Part shown: positions 47,324 to 57,959 of the stretch, in pieces | Numbering within the stretch: position 1 is the first letter of the stretch | How the letters are laid out: each line of letters opens with the position of its first letter | Source of the DNA: Stomorhina lunata | Lineage: Eukaryota; Arthropoda; Insecta; Diptera; Rhiniidae | NCBI GenBank assembly: GCA_933228675.1 | Contig: OW121740.1 | Span: 34,258,792-34,322,791, forward strand | Direction: 5' to 3' | DNA: 64,000 nt | Made by a program: the position numbers and the translations under genes | The notes under the pieces: model-generated | What the model was told of the DNA's origin: nothing | The model's input: only the letters and a program-made list of their open reading frames with translations | The model's database searches: none

Positions 47324-49072
47324 CCCGAAATAACCCACGGTTACCATATGGTAATCCAAAACATGCCGTTATATTTTCAAAAATAAATCCAAAGAGGAAT
47401 AACAAAACTGAAAGAAAGACATTCAAGGTAGTGTTAAACATTTGTTGCTTGCCTAACAAGTGTACTTTCTGTTATTCTGAGTTAAGTTATTGAAGTTATA
47501 GCATCTCAAATTGTGGTCCCAAAAAAAAGTTAAGATTTCCCGTTTTAAGACATGGCACGTCAGTAAGTACTCATTTTAACTAATATATTTTCAATGCAGA
47601 TTTAATAAAAAATATATCTGCTAGTAGAGAATGAAATAATCTATGAAACGTGATTTCATTTATTAAGAAAATATATTTCCTTGTATTATTTTTTTATATT
47701 TTTTACAAGACGTTACCATATGGTAATCGTAGGTCGTCTAGGGAACAGGTTTAATTTTTCACGTTTTATATGAATTTCTGTGCTGTTTTTTTCAAATTTT
47801 TTGTATAGTTATTATAATTTGTTGTATTTTCATAAATTTTGCGGTCCTTAGTGGTATAATTCCAAAGTGGAAACTGCTCCTCCTTACAGACCACTTAAAA
47901 GCAAAAATGATACAGCATTTTCATATTGAACAAAACCTTTCCTTCGATGAAAGCATGATTGCCTACTTAAGTAGACATGGTTGTAAGCAGTTCATTAAAG
48001 GCAAGCCATTGCGGTTTGGATATAAAGTTTGGTCTCTTTGCACTACATCGGGCTATCTAGTGAACTTCGAAATTTATCAGGGAAAGAATCCTCGTTCAAA
48101 TGCTGAATACGAAAATAAGTCAACATGATTGATGATTTTTCCGATGAATTGAAATGGCTACCGTTTTCATTTTACTTTGACAATCTATTTACTAGCTATC
48201 CTTTGTTGGCCTATTTGAAATCATGCGGATATAATGCTACGGGAACAATTCGAGAAAACCGTATTCAAGTTGATAGAAAGAGGTTACTTCGAATCGATAG
48301 AGATGAAAAGCACAGGTATTTCTTTTGATAAAGTGGAGAGATAACAGTGTTGTCTGCATGTTATCTACTTACCTTGGTGAAAACCCTAAGTCCATGGCAC
48401 ACCGTTATTCTAAAGAAAGTGGAGTCCTCTTGCAATCAGGGAATACAACAAATATATGTGCGGAGTAGATCGATTCGACCAAAATTTGGCTCAATATCGC
48501 ATCGCATATAGAAGAAAGAAGTGGTGGTCTAGTATTCTTACTTGGCTCATAGATGCTTGTATTCAAAATGCTTGGCAACTTTATCGAAAAGAACAACCGA
48601 CAATGGCTCAGCTTGAGTTTCGAAAACAATTAGCGGTGTATTACTGCAAGCATTATGGCACAAAAGCTAAAACACCCGGTCCTATGACCTCATACAGATA
48701 TGCACAACAGCCAGGTCGAGTTGAACACACTCTCCGTTATGATCAAATTGGTCATCTTGTAGTAACATCAAATCGTAGATACTGTGCTGGTGATCGATGC
48801 AAAGTTAACGGAAGAACGGCATGTGTAAAATGCAATGTTGGGCTTCGCGTAAAGTGTTTTGCAAGTTCCCATACCAAACCATGATTTATATAAGTTCAAA
48901 AATAATATAAAATAAAAATTTTATGTATTTTATTTCCAAAAAAATCCTTTCCGGAAAAACCAAACAATTTATTGAAAAATTTAACTCATTTTCGTGCTCA
49001 GAAGGGCAAAATACATAAGTATACTTCTTTTGAACAAAATATGAAACAAAAAAAGTTCTGGGCATTACCGGG
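47324..49072 (+). mobile_element. Deleted piggyBac-like element
   Basis: Flanked by TTAA at 47320-47323 and 49073-49076. The left terminus reads CCCGAAATAACCCA and the right one in reverse reads CCCGGTAATGCCCA. The opposite arm of the inverted duplication has an uninterrupted version of this site (ATACCCAATT to CGTCAAATAAATG), which confirms both ends. At about 1.75 kb it is shorter than a usual piggyBac (about 2.4 kb); the 5' half of the transposase gene is missing. A palindromic GTTACCATATGGTAA occurs twice in the left part (47340, 47712). Confidence 0.88.
47907..48884 (+). pseudogene. piggyBac-type transposase remnant
   Basis: DDE transposase of the piggyBac class, N-terminal region lost. 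All three catalytic regions can be read: Asp in NLSFDESMIAYL (about 47945), Asp in FYFDNLFTSYPL (about 48177) and Asp in MCGVDRFDQNLA (about 48465). The C-terminal Cys-rich domain, used in the family for end binding, is present near 48780-48870 (CAGDRCKVN, CVKCNVGLRVKCF). Frame breaks occur near 48124 and 48440 and a stop at about 48328, so it cannot make an enzyme. It lies inside the left arm of the inverted duplication. Confidence 0.93.
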
Positions 49073-49223
49073 TTAAAAGGCGTCAAATAAATGTTTGCGC
49101 AATAAGTAAAAATAACACCAAATGTTCATAATTACCGTTATATTTTTAATTTTATAATGTTTTTTGAATGTTATCCAATAAAATTAAAGTTATAAAAAGT
49201 ATTGTAAAAAAATTTGAGCCTTA

Positions 49224-49768
49224 AGGTAGAAACACAATTGGGACGAATGACTAATTTCGTCCAGCACGACGAATTCGGTTTTAAAAATTCGTCTTGTATA
49301 TTCGTCCATTGAACACATTTGGGACGAATAAACGTTGCTGACGCCATTTTTGTTTATTTTTCATTAGCACAAATTACACATACTTTCGTACATATCGCGC
49401 ACTCACAACATTTGCAATTTTTTTTTATTTTATTCTTTAATTTTTTCACAAAAAGAAAATATTTAATTAATTTTATTTGAAATAATTTTTTTTGTTTACA
49501 ATTTATAAGGTGACCATATTTTACAAAAACACATATAATTTCTAATATTTTAGAACAGAAATAGAAATACAACCACTCTAAACTAGTTTAATCGTCGTTC
49601 GTCTGCGTATGAAATAGAAATAAACCTATCGCACTATTCGATACGCACAACGAATTTCGTCGTACGCATCTATTGTGAGCACTTTCATATAAACCCATAT
49701 GTTCTATTTCTAATGACGAATATTCGTTCCGAAAAATTGGTCGTTCGTTCCAATTGTGTTTTATACTT
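49224..49768. mobile_element. 545-bp non-autonomous TA element
   Basis: Inverted ends AGGTAGAAACACAATTGG and, in reverse, AAGTATAAAACACAATTGG, flanked by TA (49222-49223 and 49769-49770). The opposite arm reads straight through (GCATTAGTTGTCC), giving the empty site. The interior has repeated ACGAAT(T/A)TCGT-like words. It could be a Tc1/mariner-type MITE; no coding sequence is visible. Confidence 0.85.
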
Positions 49769-49790
49769 TAGTTGTCCTAAATTTAAGAAA

Positions 49791-50122
49791 ATGTCTGGAA
49801 ACTTAATTTCTAAAGGCGTTATAGAATTAGCGTATTTCCATCACTATAAGGGCAAATCCGCCAGGGAAATCATCAAAATGTCCTCCCGTATGGTTTGGGC
49901 ACCAGATCCCGTGCTGAAAATGAAGGAATATTGCAATTAAAAGGGTAAACATGCCGCTCCAAATAATATACGATATGAATTAAAAGTAAAATTATTAAAA
50001 CCGTCTGGAAAAAGTGGCACTCCAGCACTAGGGGCTTACCTCCTAAGTGAAAAATGCTCATGGGCTATGTGTATCCCAAGAAGTAATCCGAAATATACCG
50101 GTAAACCTGAAATATTCATCTA
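49791..50122 (+). pseudogene. Decayed transposase N-terminus, left arm
   Basis: ATG at 49791 opens MSGNLISKGVIELAYFHHYK and continues GKSAREIIKM, the shape of a Tc1-type helix-turn-helix. A stop follows at about 49938. Beyond it the frame resumes with KLLKPSGKSGTPALGA, comparable to the basic linker of Tc1 transposases. The equivalent on the other arm (50359-50700, minus) starts MPEKLISKGVIELAYFHHYK. No catalytic domain is present on either arm. Confidence 0.65.
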
Positions 50123-50356
50123 CAGTGGCTAGGAAAAGTATACTGCTATCAACGCAAAATATTAATATTAATGTTTGCTACAGGGCACTTAACTCCAAAC
50201 TTCCAAACTTTTGAGGATCCATCATGATAATACAACATCATTTTGGCATGAATTGAGAAAAAATGTACCCCAATACTAATTCTAAGTGCGAAATAGAAAG
50301 CATGGAGTGATTTTCAATATTTTATATTGAAAGAAGTAGATTTTTCCCAGCCACTG
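50123..50356. mobile_element. 234-bp MITE at the apex of the inverted duplication
   Basis: Ends CAGTGGCTAGGAAAAGTATA and, in reverse, CAGTGGCTGGGAAAAATCTA; inverted similarity extends about 45 bases. Flanked by TA (50121-50122, 50357-50358). Both the TA target and CAGTG ends fit the Tc1/pogo group. Removing it and one TA leaves ATTCATCTAGATGAAT, the exact midpoint of the two arms. Confidence 0.85.
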
Positions 50357-50358
50357 TA

Positions 50359-50700
50359 GATGAATACATCGGTTTTACCTGTATATTTCTGATTGCTCTT
50401 TGGGATACACTTAGCCCATGACCATTTTTCACTTCGGACTTAAGCCCCTAGTGCTGGAGTGCCGCTTTTCCTAGAAGGTTTTATTAATTTTACTTTAAAA
50501 TTGTATTGTTTTATATTTTGGACTGCATTGTTATCCTTTTAATTTCAATATTCCTTCACTTTTAGCGCGGGATATGATGTCCTAACTATACGGGAGAACA
50601 TTTTAGCGATTTCCCTGGCGGATTTGCCCTTATAGTGATGGAAATATGCTAATTCTATAACGCCTTTCGAAATTAATTTTTCAGGCATTTTTTTTAATAT
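50359..50700 (-). pseudogene. Decayed transposase N-terminus, right arm
   Basis: Reverse-complement partner of 49791-50122. It keeps GKSAREIAKM, closer to an expected helix-turn-helix than the left copy (IIKM). A stop follows soon after, then PSRKSGTPALGA. The two copies carry different mutations, so they have decayed independently. Confidence 0.65.
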
Positions 50701-50820
50701 AGGACAACTAATGCACACATTTTTTTTACAATACTTTTTATAACTTTAATTTCATTGGATAACACTCATAAAACATCATAAAGTAAAAAATATAACGGCA
50801 AATAAGAACATTTGGTGTTA

Positions 50821-51634
50821 CAGTGCAATCGCAATAGAATGAACACTTGGTAATATGAACTACTTGATACTACGAACTCCCGATTTTTTCCATTAGTAAC
50901 TTTATAGAGTGAACAGTACCCAACTCAATAGAGTGAACTTTTGTTTTTCTTATACATAATTGACCAAACTCAATTATAGAAAACATCTTCTTCATGGCAT
51001 GAGTTGGAACCGAACATGATAAAAAAAAATGCTGGTCAAGTCTTTTGGGTGATTCTGTGCAGATAGAAAAAGATAGTGACGCCGACGTGGAAAATATGCC
51101 GTTAAACATATTGCAAAGGTCACTTCGGCAACAGCATCTGGAAGAACTAAACCCAATTTTAGATATGCTTCAAACTGCTAACCCAAACGTGAGTTTGTAT
51201 AGCATCCACCAAAGGTATATGTATTAAATTTATTATTTGCAGGAAGTTTTTACCATTGATGACATTACAGAATGGAACAATGCTGAAAGTTCATTTCCAA
51301 TTTCTGCTGAAGGAGTTTCCGATGCCATTTCTGAGACTGACACTGACATCGAGGAAGTAGTAGTAGCCAAACCAGACATTACAGCAGCGCAGGCCGAAAA
51401 TAACACCAACAATTACGAAAATATTTTAGTTTTGCATAAATTCCGCGATTTAGCGGTGCAAAGCAAAAAACTCTTGAAAATTACTTTACTCCCTTGTAAT
51501 TATATAATAATATTTAATAAATATAGATGTTTTTTGTATAAAAAAGTGTTTTTTTATAGACTCTTTAGAGTGAACTTTTTCAATAGAGTGAACAGGCCTT
51601 GCACGAATTAGTTCACTCTATTGCGATTCCACTG
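50821..51634 (+). mobile_element. pogo/Tigger-like element, internally deleted
   Basis: The 814-bp element is flanked by TA (50819-50820, 51635-51636). Ends are CAGTGCAATCGCAATAGAAT and, in reverse, CAGTGGAATCGCAATAGAGT. The left arm of the inverted duplication holds the empty site (GTAAAAATAACACC). CAGTG ends and a TA target are usual for pogo-like elements. The words TAGAGTGAAC recur inside (about 50906, 50928, 51566, 51588), partly inverted, as subterminal repeats. Confidence 0.88.
51045..51520 (+). pseudogene. Probable C-terminal relic of a pogo/Tigger transposase
   Basis: Two adjoining frames. The first (51045-51227) has SDADVENMPLNILQRSLRQQ. The second (from 51241) has FTIDDITEWNNAESSF and an acidic run around DTDIEEVVV, then ILVLHKFRDLAVQSKKLL. 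Acidic C-terminal tails of this kind follow the DDE domain in Tigger/pogo transposases; the catalytic and CENP-B-like domains are absent. A short AG-preceded junction between the frames could be a frameshift or a former intron. Confidence 0.55.
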
Positions 51635-51910
51635 TATTTTTACTCATTGTGCAAACATTTATTTGACGAAATTTTAATTGGGTATATTTCTTTTTGTATT
51701 GTTGTTGTTGCAATGCATGTATTTATTTCAACTCTTTTTACGACTTTTTGTAGTAAACAGTTACATTAACGGTATGTGTTAAACAAAATATTTAAGCAAA
51801 TTTAAACGATTTGATGTTTAATTATCAAAATTAAAATTGCATTTTCACTATTTTTGTTTAATGCAAACAATTATTTGACAAACTGTATTTCTATGCCATA
51901 CTAATACTTC

Positions 51911-53790
51911 AGAACTTGCGAGAAGTTTTTATTAACTAAGGATCCAAGTTCTCAAGATTTTAAACCTTAAGCCCATATGTATTTATATATAAAAAAACAC
52001 TTAATTTAAATTTATTTATTTCCTCCCAAACCCAATTTTATTGAATATTATCACCTAATCACCTCATTAATCTAAGTTATAGACTTTTACTAATTGTTTT
52101 GGCTCCAAATAGAAAATAACTCCAGACATAGTAGAGAAAAAAAAAACCAAAAAGATATCTTTTTTCAATAAATTTCTATTGATTACAATTAATTTTCTAA
52201 AGCAGATGAAGAACATGATGATAATGATGATGATGGTGGTAGTGGTGGCGTTTAAATAAAAGGGTTTCATATTCTTTTTTTTTTGTTGAATTCTTGTGAC
52301 AAAGAATCTTTAAAATCACTTAAAATAATTTTAAGCCACTTTGAGGCTTAAAATCCGGGACAAGTTTTAAGCGTCGGCTTATTTTTCATTTCTTTTGTAT
52401 GTTTGGCGGCGTAAGGCATGCGACATTTTTTTTTGTTTGTTCTCGATGTATTTAGATGTTCTTATGTTAACTTCGATGTAAGAATGTTTTTTTTTTATTC
52501 CTAATGCCAGTGATCTTTGTTGGAGGAAAACAATAGAACTTAAAGATCATTAGAATGTAAGAAAAGTTATATTAAAAAAAAACTTCAAGCTTAAGTTAAA
52601 ATTTACTCTAAGTAGAGAAATTTTCTCAAAGTGATCTTTTAGGAGTACGATTTCATTGAGATCTTGAAGGAGCGAGTTTTAAGTTGATCATGTAAAGGAG
52701 AGATCTTGAAGGAAAGATCTTCAAAGAAATGAATTGAAATTTATTTTAAGTAGAAGAATTTATTCAAAATGATCTTTGAGGAGATTTTTTCAAAATGATC
52801 TTGCAAAAGAATATTTTCTTCTTGTATCTTTTAGGAATTCTTAACCAAAGAAATAAATTCGGAATATTTTTTTATTTGAGATATTGAGTGTTTCAGTATT
52901 TTAATCATCATTATCATAATTATTTCGTTGTGTCTTTGAATGAAATCCATTTGATCTTGATTTGTATGTATTGTAGGAAGATCAATATATAGTTCGGATT
53001 TGTCCCAAATCACTTGAATACTGTAACATACCAAATCCACAAGAATGTATCTGTATCTTGAAAATTCAAAATTGTATCTGCATACGATTGAAGTATTTTT
53101 GGGATGGATGTTGAAATGTTGCGTCGGCAAACTTGAATCGATTTTATTGATTTTTGAATTTTTGTTTTTGTTGTTTGTGGTATTTTTCGCTCTCTTTCTC
53201 TACATCAACAAACCTGACTTTTTAAAAGTATCTTTGTAAATATGTTTGAATATATGTCTGTATGTTCGTATCTCCAAATATATATTTTATTCTTAAGTGG
53301 ATTTCATTTGTGGGTAGATCAGCGCTTAAACTAAAGCGAGCTCTTAATATTGTTTTAATTTTTTTTTGTTTTTGGTTTTTATTTCATTCGTTAATGCAAA
53401 GTGCGCCAGACTACTTTATTTGTATTTTATTTAAATTAATATTAATTTGTTGTAGACTTGAGTATTTATTAAATTTTGTTGCTGTTGTCGTTTGTCGTAT
53501 ATGTTTTTTTTTTAATTTTTTTTCATTCCTAACCGATGTGTGATATCTGCTTGTGGTTTTAATGCTTGTAATTTTTATTAATTTGTGTTCATCTCACAAT
53601 TTTTTTGGTTTTTGATTTTGATTTTTTTAGACTGTCTTCTTGTTGGATTTTTTCTTAAATATGTATCGCTTTTTTCGTTCGAGTCCATAAAATACTAAAT
53701 TACAAGACAAAACAATTAGATAGAACAAGATATCTTACAAATTATTATGATTATTGATATTATTGCGGCATCTTTAAAGATTTTGATATT
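51911..53790. other. Low-repeat region, nothing assigned
   Basis: T-rich and AT-rich sequence with a GATGATGATGATGGTGGT tract near 52215 and repeated GATCTTGAAGGA/GATCTTTGAGGAG words at 52650-52810. The hydrophobic frames at 53045-53543 come from T-rich DNA (Phe/Leu codons) and are not supported as genes. Confidence 0.4.
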
Positions 53791-53799
53791 TATGTATAT

Positions 53800-54208
53800 A
53801 TGAGCTTTTAAAGGTATGACACTCTATGGTGGGCTTTGGGAGTAAGATGTTGAGCAAAGAAGGAGAGCTCCTCTCTAATCTGAGCTTTTAATTTTTAAAA
53901 ACAAAATATATGTTAGTTTACCAGAAATTTATCCTTCTTTTATGAGTGAGTTAAAAGCAAAAGCTCTTATATTTTATTAAATCTGAGAACATAAAAGAGC
54001 TTTGTTTCTAATAAGATACACGTTTTAGTTAATTCAAGGGGTTAGTATAAGTAGAAGACTAATATTACAGCTAAAGCTTTTAAATTACCGATTTAAGCAA
54101 AAAGCTTTATTTCTTTTAAAAGAGACTGAAATAAAAGCTAACGAAAAAGCTTTTTTATTTTGAAGACAAATATTGATTGACAAAAAAGGTTTCTTGTTTT
54201 TAAAAAAG
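53800..54208. repeat. AAAGCTTT-rich degenerate repeat, left part
   Basis: Words such as AAAAGCTTTTAAA, AAAAGAGACT and TTTGAAGACAAA recur; the pattern resumes after the family A copy at 56270. Confidence 0.6.
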
Positions 54209-54551
54209 ACTTTGCTGATGTATGTAACGCATAGAAATATTTGTCTTAGACCCACCTTTTAGAATACCAATAGGCTTAGAATCACTTTCTGAGTCGATTT
54301 AGCGATGTCAGTCAGTCCGTCCGTGTGGCTGGCTGGACCCCCATGTAAACCTTGTAATCAAACTACAGGTCGCAATTCTTAAGATAATTTGATGAAATTT
54401 GGCATAGATCATTTTTTTTTACAATGGGACTATGGTTATTGAAATTCGTCAAAATTGGTTCATTATTTATGGTACCTCCCATAGGTCCCACTTCCCGGAA
54501 TTGATATATTGGCCACAAATATCAATATTTTTTCATGAAATTTAAAACATA

Positions 54552-55847
54552 AAGAGTGCTCTAAATAAAATTTGTAGTTGGATTTTCTTAAATGAAAATC
54601 AAACCTTTTAATATAAAAACTCTACAAAATACGCAAATATATTGACATATAATACAAAATCATTAAGCATTAAAATGTTTACTTAGTACTCGGGTTTTGC
54701 AAAATTATCGACTTTTTTCGGAAACCCTCCCATTAAAGATTTTACAGTTGCTTCTGATACCTTTTTGGAGCATGTGTTCCACCTGCGCTTAAAATCGGAC
54801 ATGTTCTTGGAAATCTTTTCTGTGTTCTTCAATTCCTTTTTTACCAGAGCCCAATACCTTTCCACAGACCGAAGTTCTGGACAGTTTGGTGGATTAGCCT
54901 CTCGTGGTACAAAAATGAAATTATTCTTTGAGTACCACTCAAGTGCCTTTTTTCCATAATAGCATGATGCCAAATCGGGCCAAAAAAAAATGTAGTCACT
55001 CTGTGCTCTCTTAAAAAGGGTAACAACCGTTTTTGTAGGCACTCCTTTATATAAATTTCTGTGTTTATTGGCCAGATGCCACAAATACTTTACTTCTTTT
55101 GCCACAACTGCAAATAGCTTGAAACACGAGAAACTTCTTAGGGAATTTTGTTTGTTTTTTTGTGCGAAACTCTTGCCGAACATTGCCCCATTTATCAGCA
55201 ACATAAAAATCTTGACCAGGAAGTTGAGAAAAGTCTGCCAGTACGTATGTTTCATCATCCATCACACAACAGGTGTATTTTTTTATAAAATCAGACTTCA
55301 ATTTTTTCGCTCGTTTTTTTGCTTCTAAGTTCTTTATAGCATTGCGATCTGGAACCTTTTGGACTTTGTATGTCTTCAGTCCAGCATAAGCTTTGACTCT
55401 ATGTGCAAAATTCGTAGAACATTTGACCGTACGACCTGCTTTTCTTAAAGAAGTGTTAGGCGCTCTTCGAAAGAGTCGCTAGACTTATTTTGCCTTACCA
55501 ATATCTGTAGGACCTTTTTCCTCCCTGATCCAGGTTTTCTTTCAATGCTCAGGTTTTCCTTATACCATCTGATGGCATTAGAAACCGTTCGAGGGTCAAC
55601 TTTCAAATTTTTAGCTATTTTTTTAAAAGTCCATGACGGATTTTTTTGAAAAGTTTTAATTACATTTTCACGTCCTTTTTTTCGCAGTCCATTTTGATTG
55701 AAATAACTATTGAAAATTAATAAATTCTAAAATAATAGTATCTGACATATCTATAGAAACTAACTTGATCAAAAAATAAATTATTTCTTGCACTATGGAT
55801 AAATTTTGTCTAAAATAGTAAATGCATATTTTTTTTAGAACACTCTA
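54552..55847 (-). mobile_element. Tc1-like DD37E element, degenerate
   Basis: The 1,296-bp element is bounded by TA at 54550-54551 and 55848-55849. Inverted ends are AAGAGTGCTCTAAATAAAAT and, in reverse, TAGAGTGTTCTAAAAAAAAT. It sits inside family A, whose sequence is continuous on either side, so the boundaries are well fixed. The transposase gene runs on the minus strand. Confidence 0.9.
54683..55700 (-). pseudogene. Tc1-like transposase pseudogene, DD37E spacing
   Basis: Read from 55700 downwards: LRKKGRENVIKTFQKNP and FKKIAKNLKVDPRTVSNAIR (helix-turn-helix), then SIERKPGSGRKK (basic linker), then a frameshifted part. The first catalytic Asp is in CVMDDETYV (about 55255). ADFSQLPGQDFYVADKWG and KFPKKFLVFQAIC follow. 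After another frame break come FFWPDLASCYYGKKALEWY (second Asp) and CPELRSVERYW (Glu). The Asp-Glu interval is 37 residues, the DD37E pattern. At least two frameshifts and a stop (near 55475) inactivate it. The two overlapping minus frames at 54683-55258 and 55065-55301 are parts of this one gene. Confidence 0.9.
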
Positions 55848-56269
55848 TATACTGCTTATATAAACAAAAAACCCTGTACCAAATTTCGTTGAAATCGGTT
55901 TACATTTGACTATAGGTCAAATGTAAAGAAACTCTTCTTTAAAAACTCACTAAATTAGGCAAGAATCACTAATTGAATCGTAAATCTAAAGATAATAAGA
56001 ATTTCAAGTTTAGTTTTTGCACACATAAACTTTATAACAACTGTAGCCAAATTTCGAGATAATCGGTTCACATTTGGCCCTAGCTCTCATATAAGTCCAA
56101 ATGACGGAAACAGCTAAAATATATAAGTTTTGAGAAAATGTTTTTATGATGGCAAAATTTAGCAAATATTTGTCTTTATACAGGAAAAATAACACCTTTG
56201 ACCTTAGTGGTGAAGGGTATCGTATGGTCGGGCTTGACCGACTATAGCACTTTCTTACTTGTTTTTCTT

Positions 56270-57720
56270 TTAAAAAATACTATAATAAATGTTCAAGGAA
56301 AAGCTTTTTATTTTTGAAGACAAAATATAGATTTTACCAAAATACTTCCACTTAAAAAGCTGTTTTCCTTTTAAAAGAGACTAAAATTTGGGCTTAAGAA
56401 AAAGTTTTTGATTTTTAAAGACAAAATACTGATTAAACCAAGAGCTTTCTTTATATAAAAAAAGAGACTAAAGGTAAAAGTTTTTTATTTTTAAAGACTG
56501 AATACTGATTAAAACAAAAATGAAACCATAATTAAAGCTCAAGGTAAAGCTTTTCAATTTCAAAGACCAAAAACTAATTTTACCAAAAATCTTTATTTTT
56601 TTTAAAATATGCTATAGTTAAGGTAAAGCTTTTTATTTTTGATGACAAAATAGCGATTTCGCGCTAATGTTTTTTTTAATGAAACATAAGCTAAAGAAAA
56701 AGCTTTTTTAATATTTTTAAAGACAAAATACTGACTGACAAAATCGCTTTCATTCTTTTAAAAGATTTTTTAAGACAAAATACTGTTTCAACCAAAAAGC
56801 TTTAATTTCTTTAAAGGTACTGGAATTTAAGCTAAAAAAATAAAAGCTAAAGGAAAAGCTTTTTATTTAAAAAGACAAAATATTAATTGAAGAAAGCTTT
56901 CGTTCTTTTAAAATAGGCTTAAATTAAAGCTAAAGGTAAAGCTTTTAATTTTTTAAGACAAAATACTGATTTAACTATGAACTTTCTTTATATTAAAAGA
57001 GACTAAAAGTTTTCTTATTGAATACTGATTTAAACAAAAATCTTTGATCCTAAATCTGTTACATTTATTTATTAATAAAACAGACCAATTTATTGATAAA
57101 AAACCAAAAATTGTTTGCGACGAAACCAAAATTCCTCGACGCGTTTCGATGGTTGGTTAAGCCATCTCTTTAGGAGGAGCATCCCCAATTCAGACGGATC
57201 GAAAACCTCGCATTATTACTAAATTTACAAACAAAACTTTTAAGAATTATGTTCATAAACCATTAGTAAAAGCGTAGATTCTTTTTGAATAATATTTACA
57301 TCCCGACAAATTTGTTATTTTTTGAAAAAAGCTTTGGTTCTTTTAAATAAGATCATAATTAAAGCTCAAGGTAAAGCTTTTTATTTTTGAAGACCAAATA
57401 CTGATTGAGACAAAAAAAAAACTTCTTTTTTCAAAAAAGATTAAAAGTTAAGCTAAAGATTTTGATTTTTGAAGACAAAATACTGATTTTACAAAAAGCT
57501 TTAATTTTTCTTAAAATAGACTGAAACTAGAGCTAAAACAAAACATTTTGTTTAAAAAGTGAAATATAATAAAAAAGCTTGTTATTTTTAAAGACAAAAT
57601 ACTGATTTAATAAAAAAGTTTTCTTTCCACTTAAAAGGGACTAAAATTAAAGCTCATGGAAAAACTTTAGCTTTTTGAAGACAAAAATACTGATTGAGGA
57701 AAAAATCTAGAACAGAAGCA
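56270..57720. repeat. Degenerate ~85-bp repeat, AAAGCTTTTTATTTTTGAAGACAAA type
   Basis: A unit of AAAGCTTTTTATTTTT, AAGACAAAATACTGATT, AAAGCTTT and TTTAAAAGAGACTAAAATTAA recurs about every 80-95 bases with high divergence. A non-array piece at about 57060-57250 (TCGACGCGTTTCGATGGTTG) is an insertion of unknown origin. Confidence 0.7.
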
Positions 57721-57959
57721 GGGTATGCTTTATTCATACACAAAGTTCCAACTTAATATGTATTAAGATTCTAAATTTTAGAAAGTACAAACAGTAAACT
57801 CACGAAAAAGCTAGTTTCGATTGTCCTGACACTTGCAGATATTTTATTTATATCAGAGATAAAAACTTTAGGTAAGGTTGCGTTTAAAAGGTGGTGTTAA
57901 AACGACACCTTTACTCGGTCACCAGAGTTCAGTTATGAACCCTATAAAGTAGGGCAGTT

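Larger units (their letters stand above)
47110..51910. repeat. Old inverted duplication with nested insertions
   Basis: Reverse-complementing the right side restores the left side in order. 51640-51895 matches 47150-47319 plus 49077-49115 (shared GCAATGCA(G/T)GTATTTATTT, CAAATAAATGTTTGC). 50715-50820 matches 49115-49215 (AACACCAAATGTTC, GTTATCCAAT). 50359-50710 matches 49769-50122 (GGCGTTATAGAATTAGC, GGCACTCCAGCACTAGGGGC). With the insertions removed, each arm is about 0.71-0.74 kb. The outer edges are blurred (near 47110 and 51910). Arm divergence looks like roughly 10-20% by eye. Confidence 0.92.
54210..56264 (+). mobile_element. HINE/DINE-like family A, split by a Tc1-like element
   Basis: The left piece (54210-54551) starts inside the family at TGCTGATGTATGTAACGCAT and lacks the first ~45 bases. 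The right piece (55848-56264) continues at TACTGCTTATATAA and ends TTTCTTACTTGTTTT. Joined, they follow the order of the 31388 copy. Confidence 0.88.

Noticed and set aside
53045..53543. Hydrophobic small membrane proteins
   Set aside because: T-rich DNA gives Phe/Leu-rich frames; no motif, splice or codon evidence.
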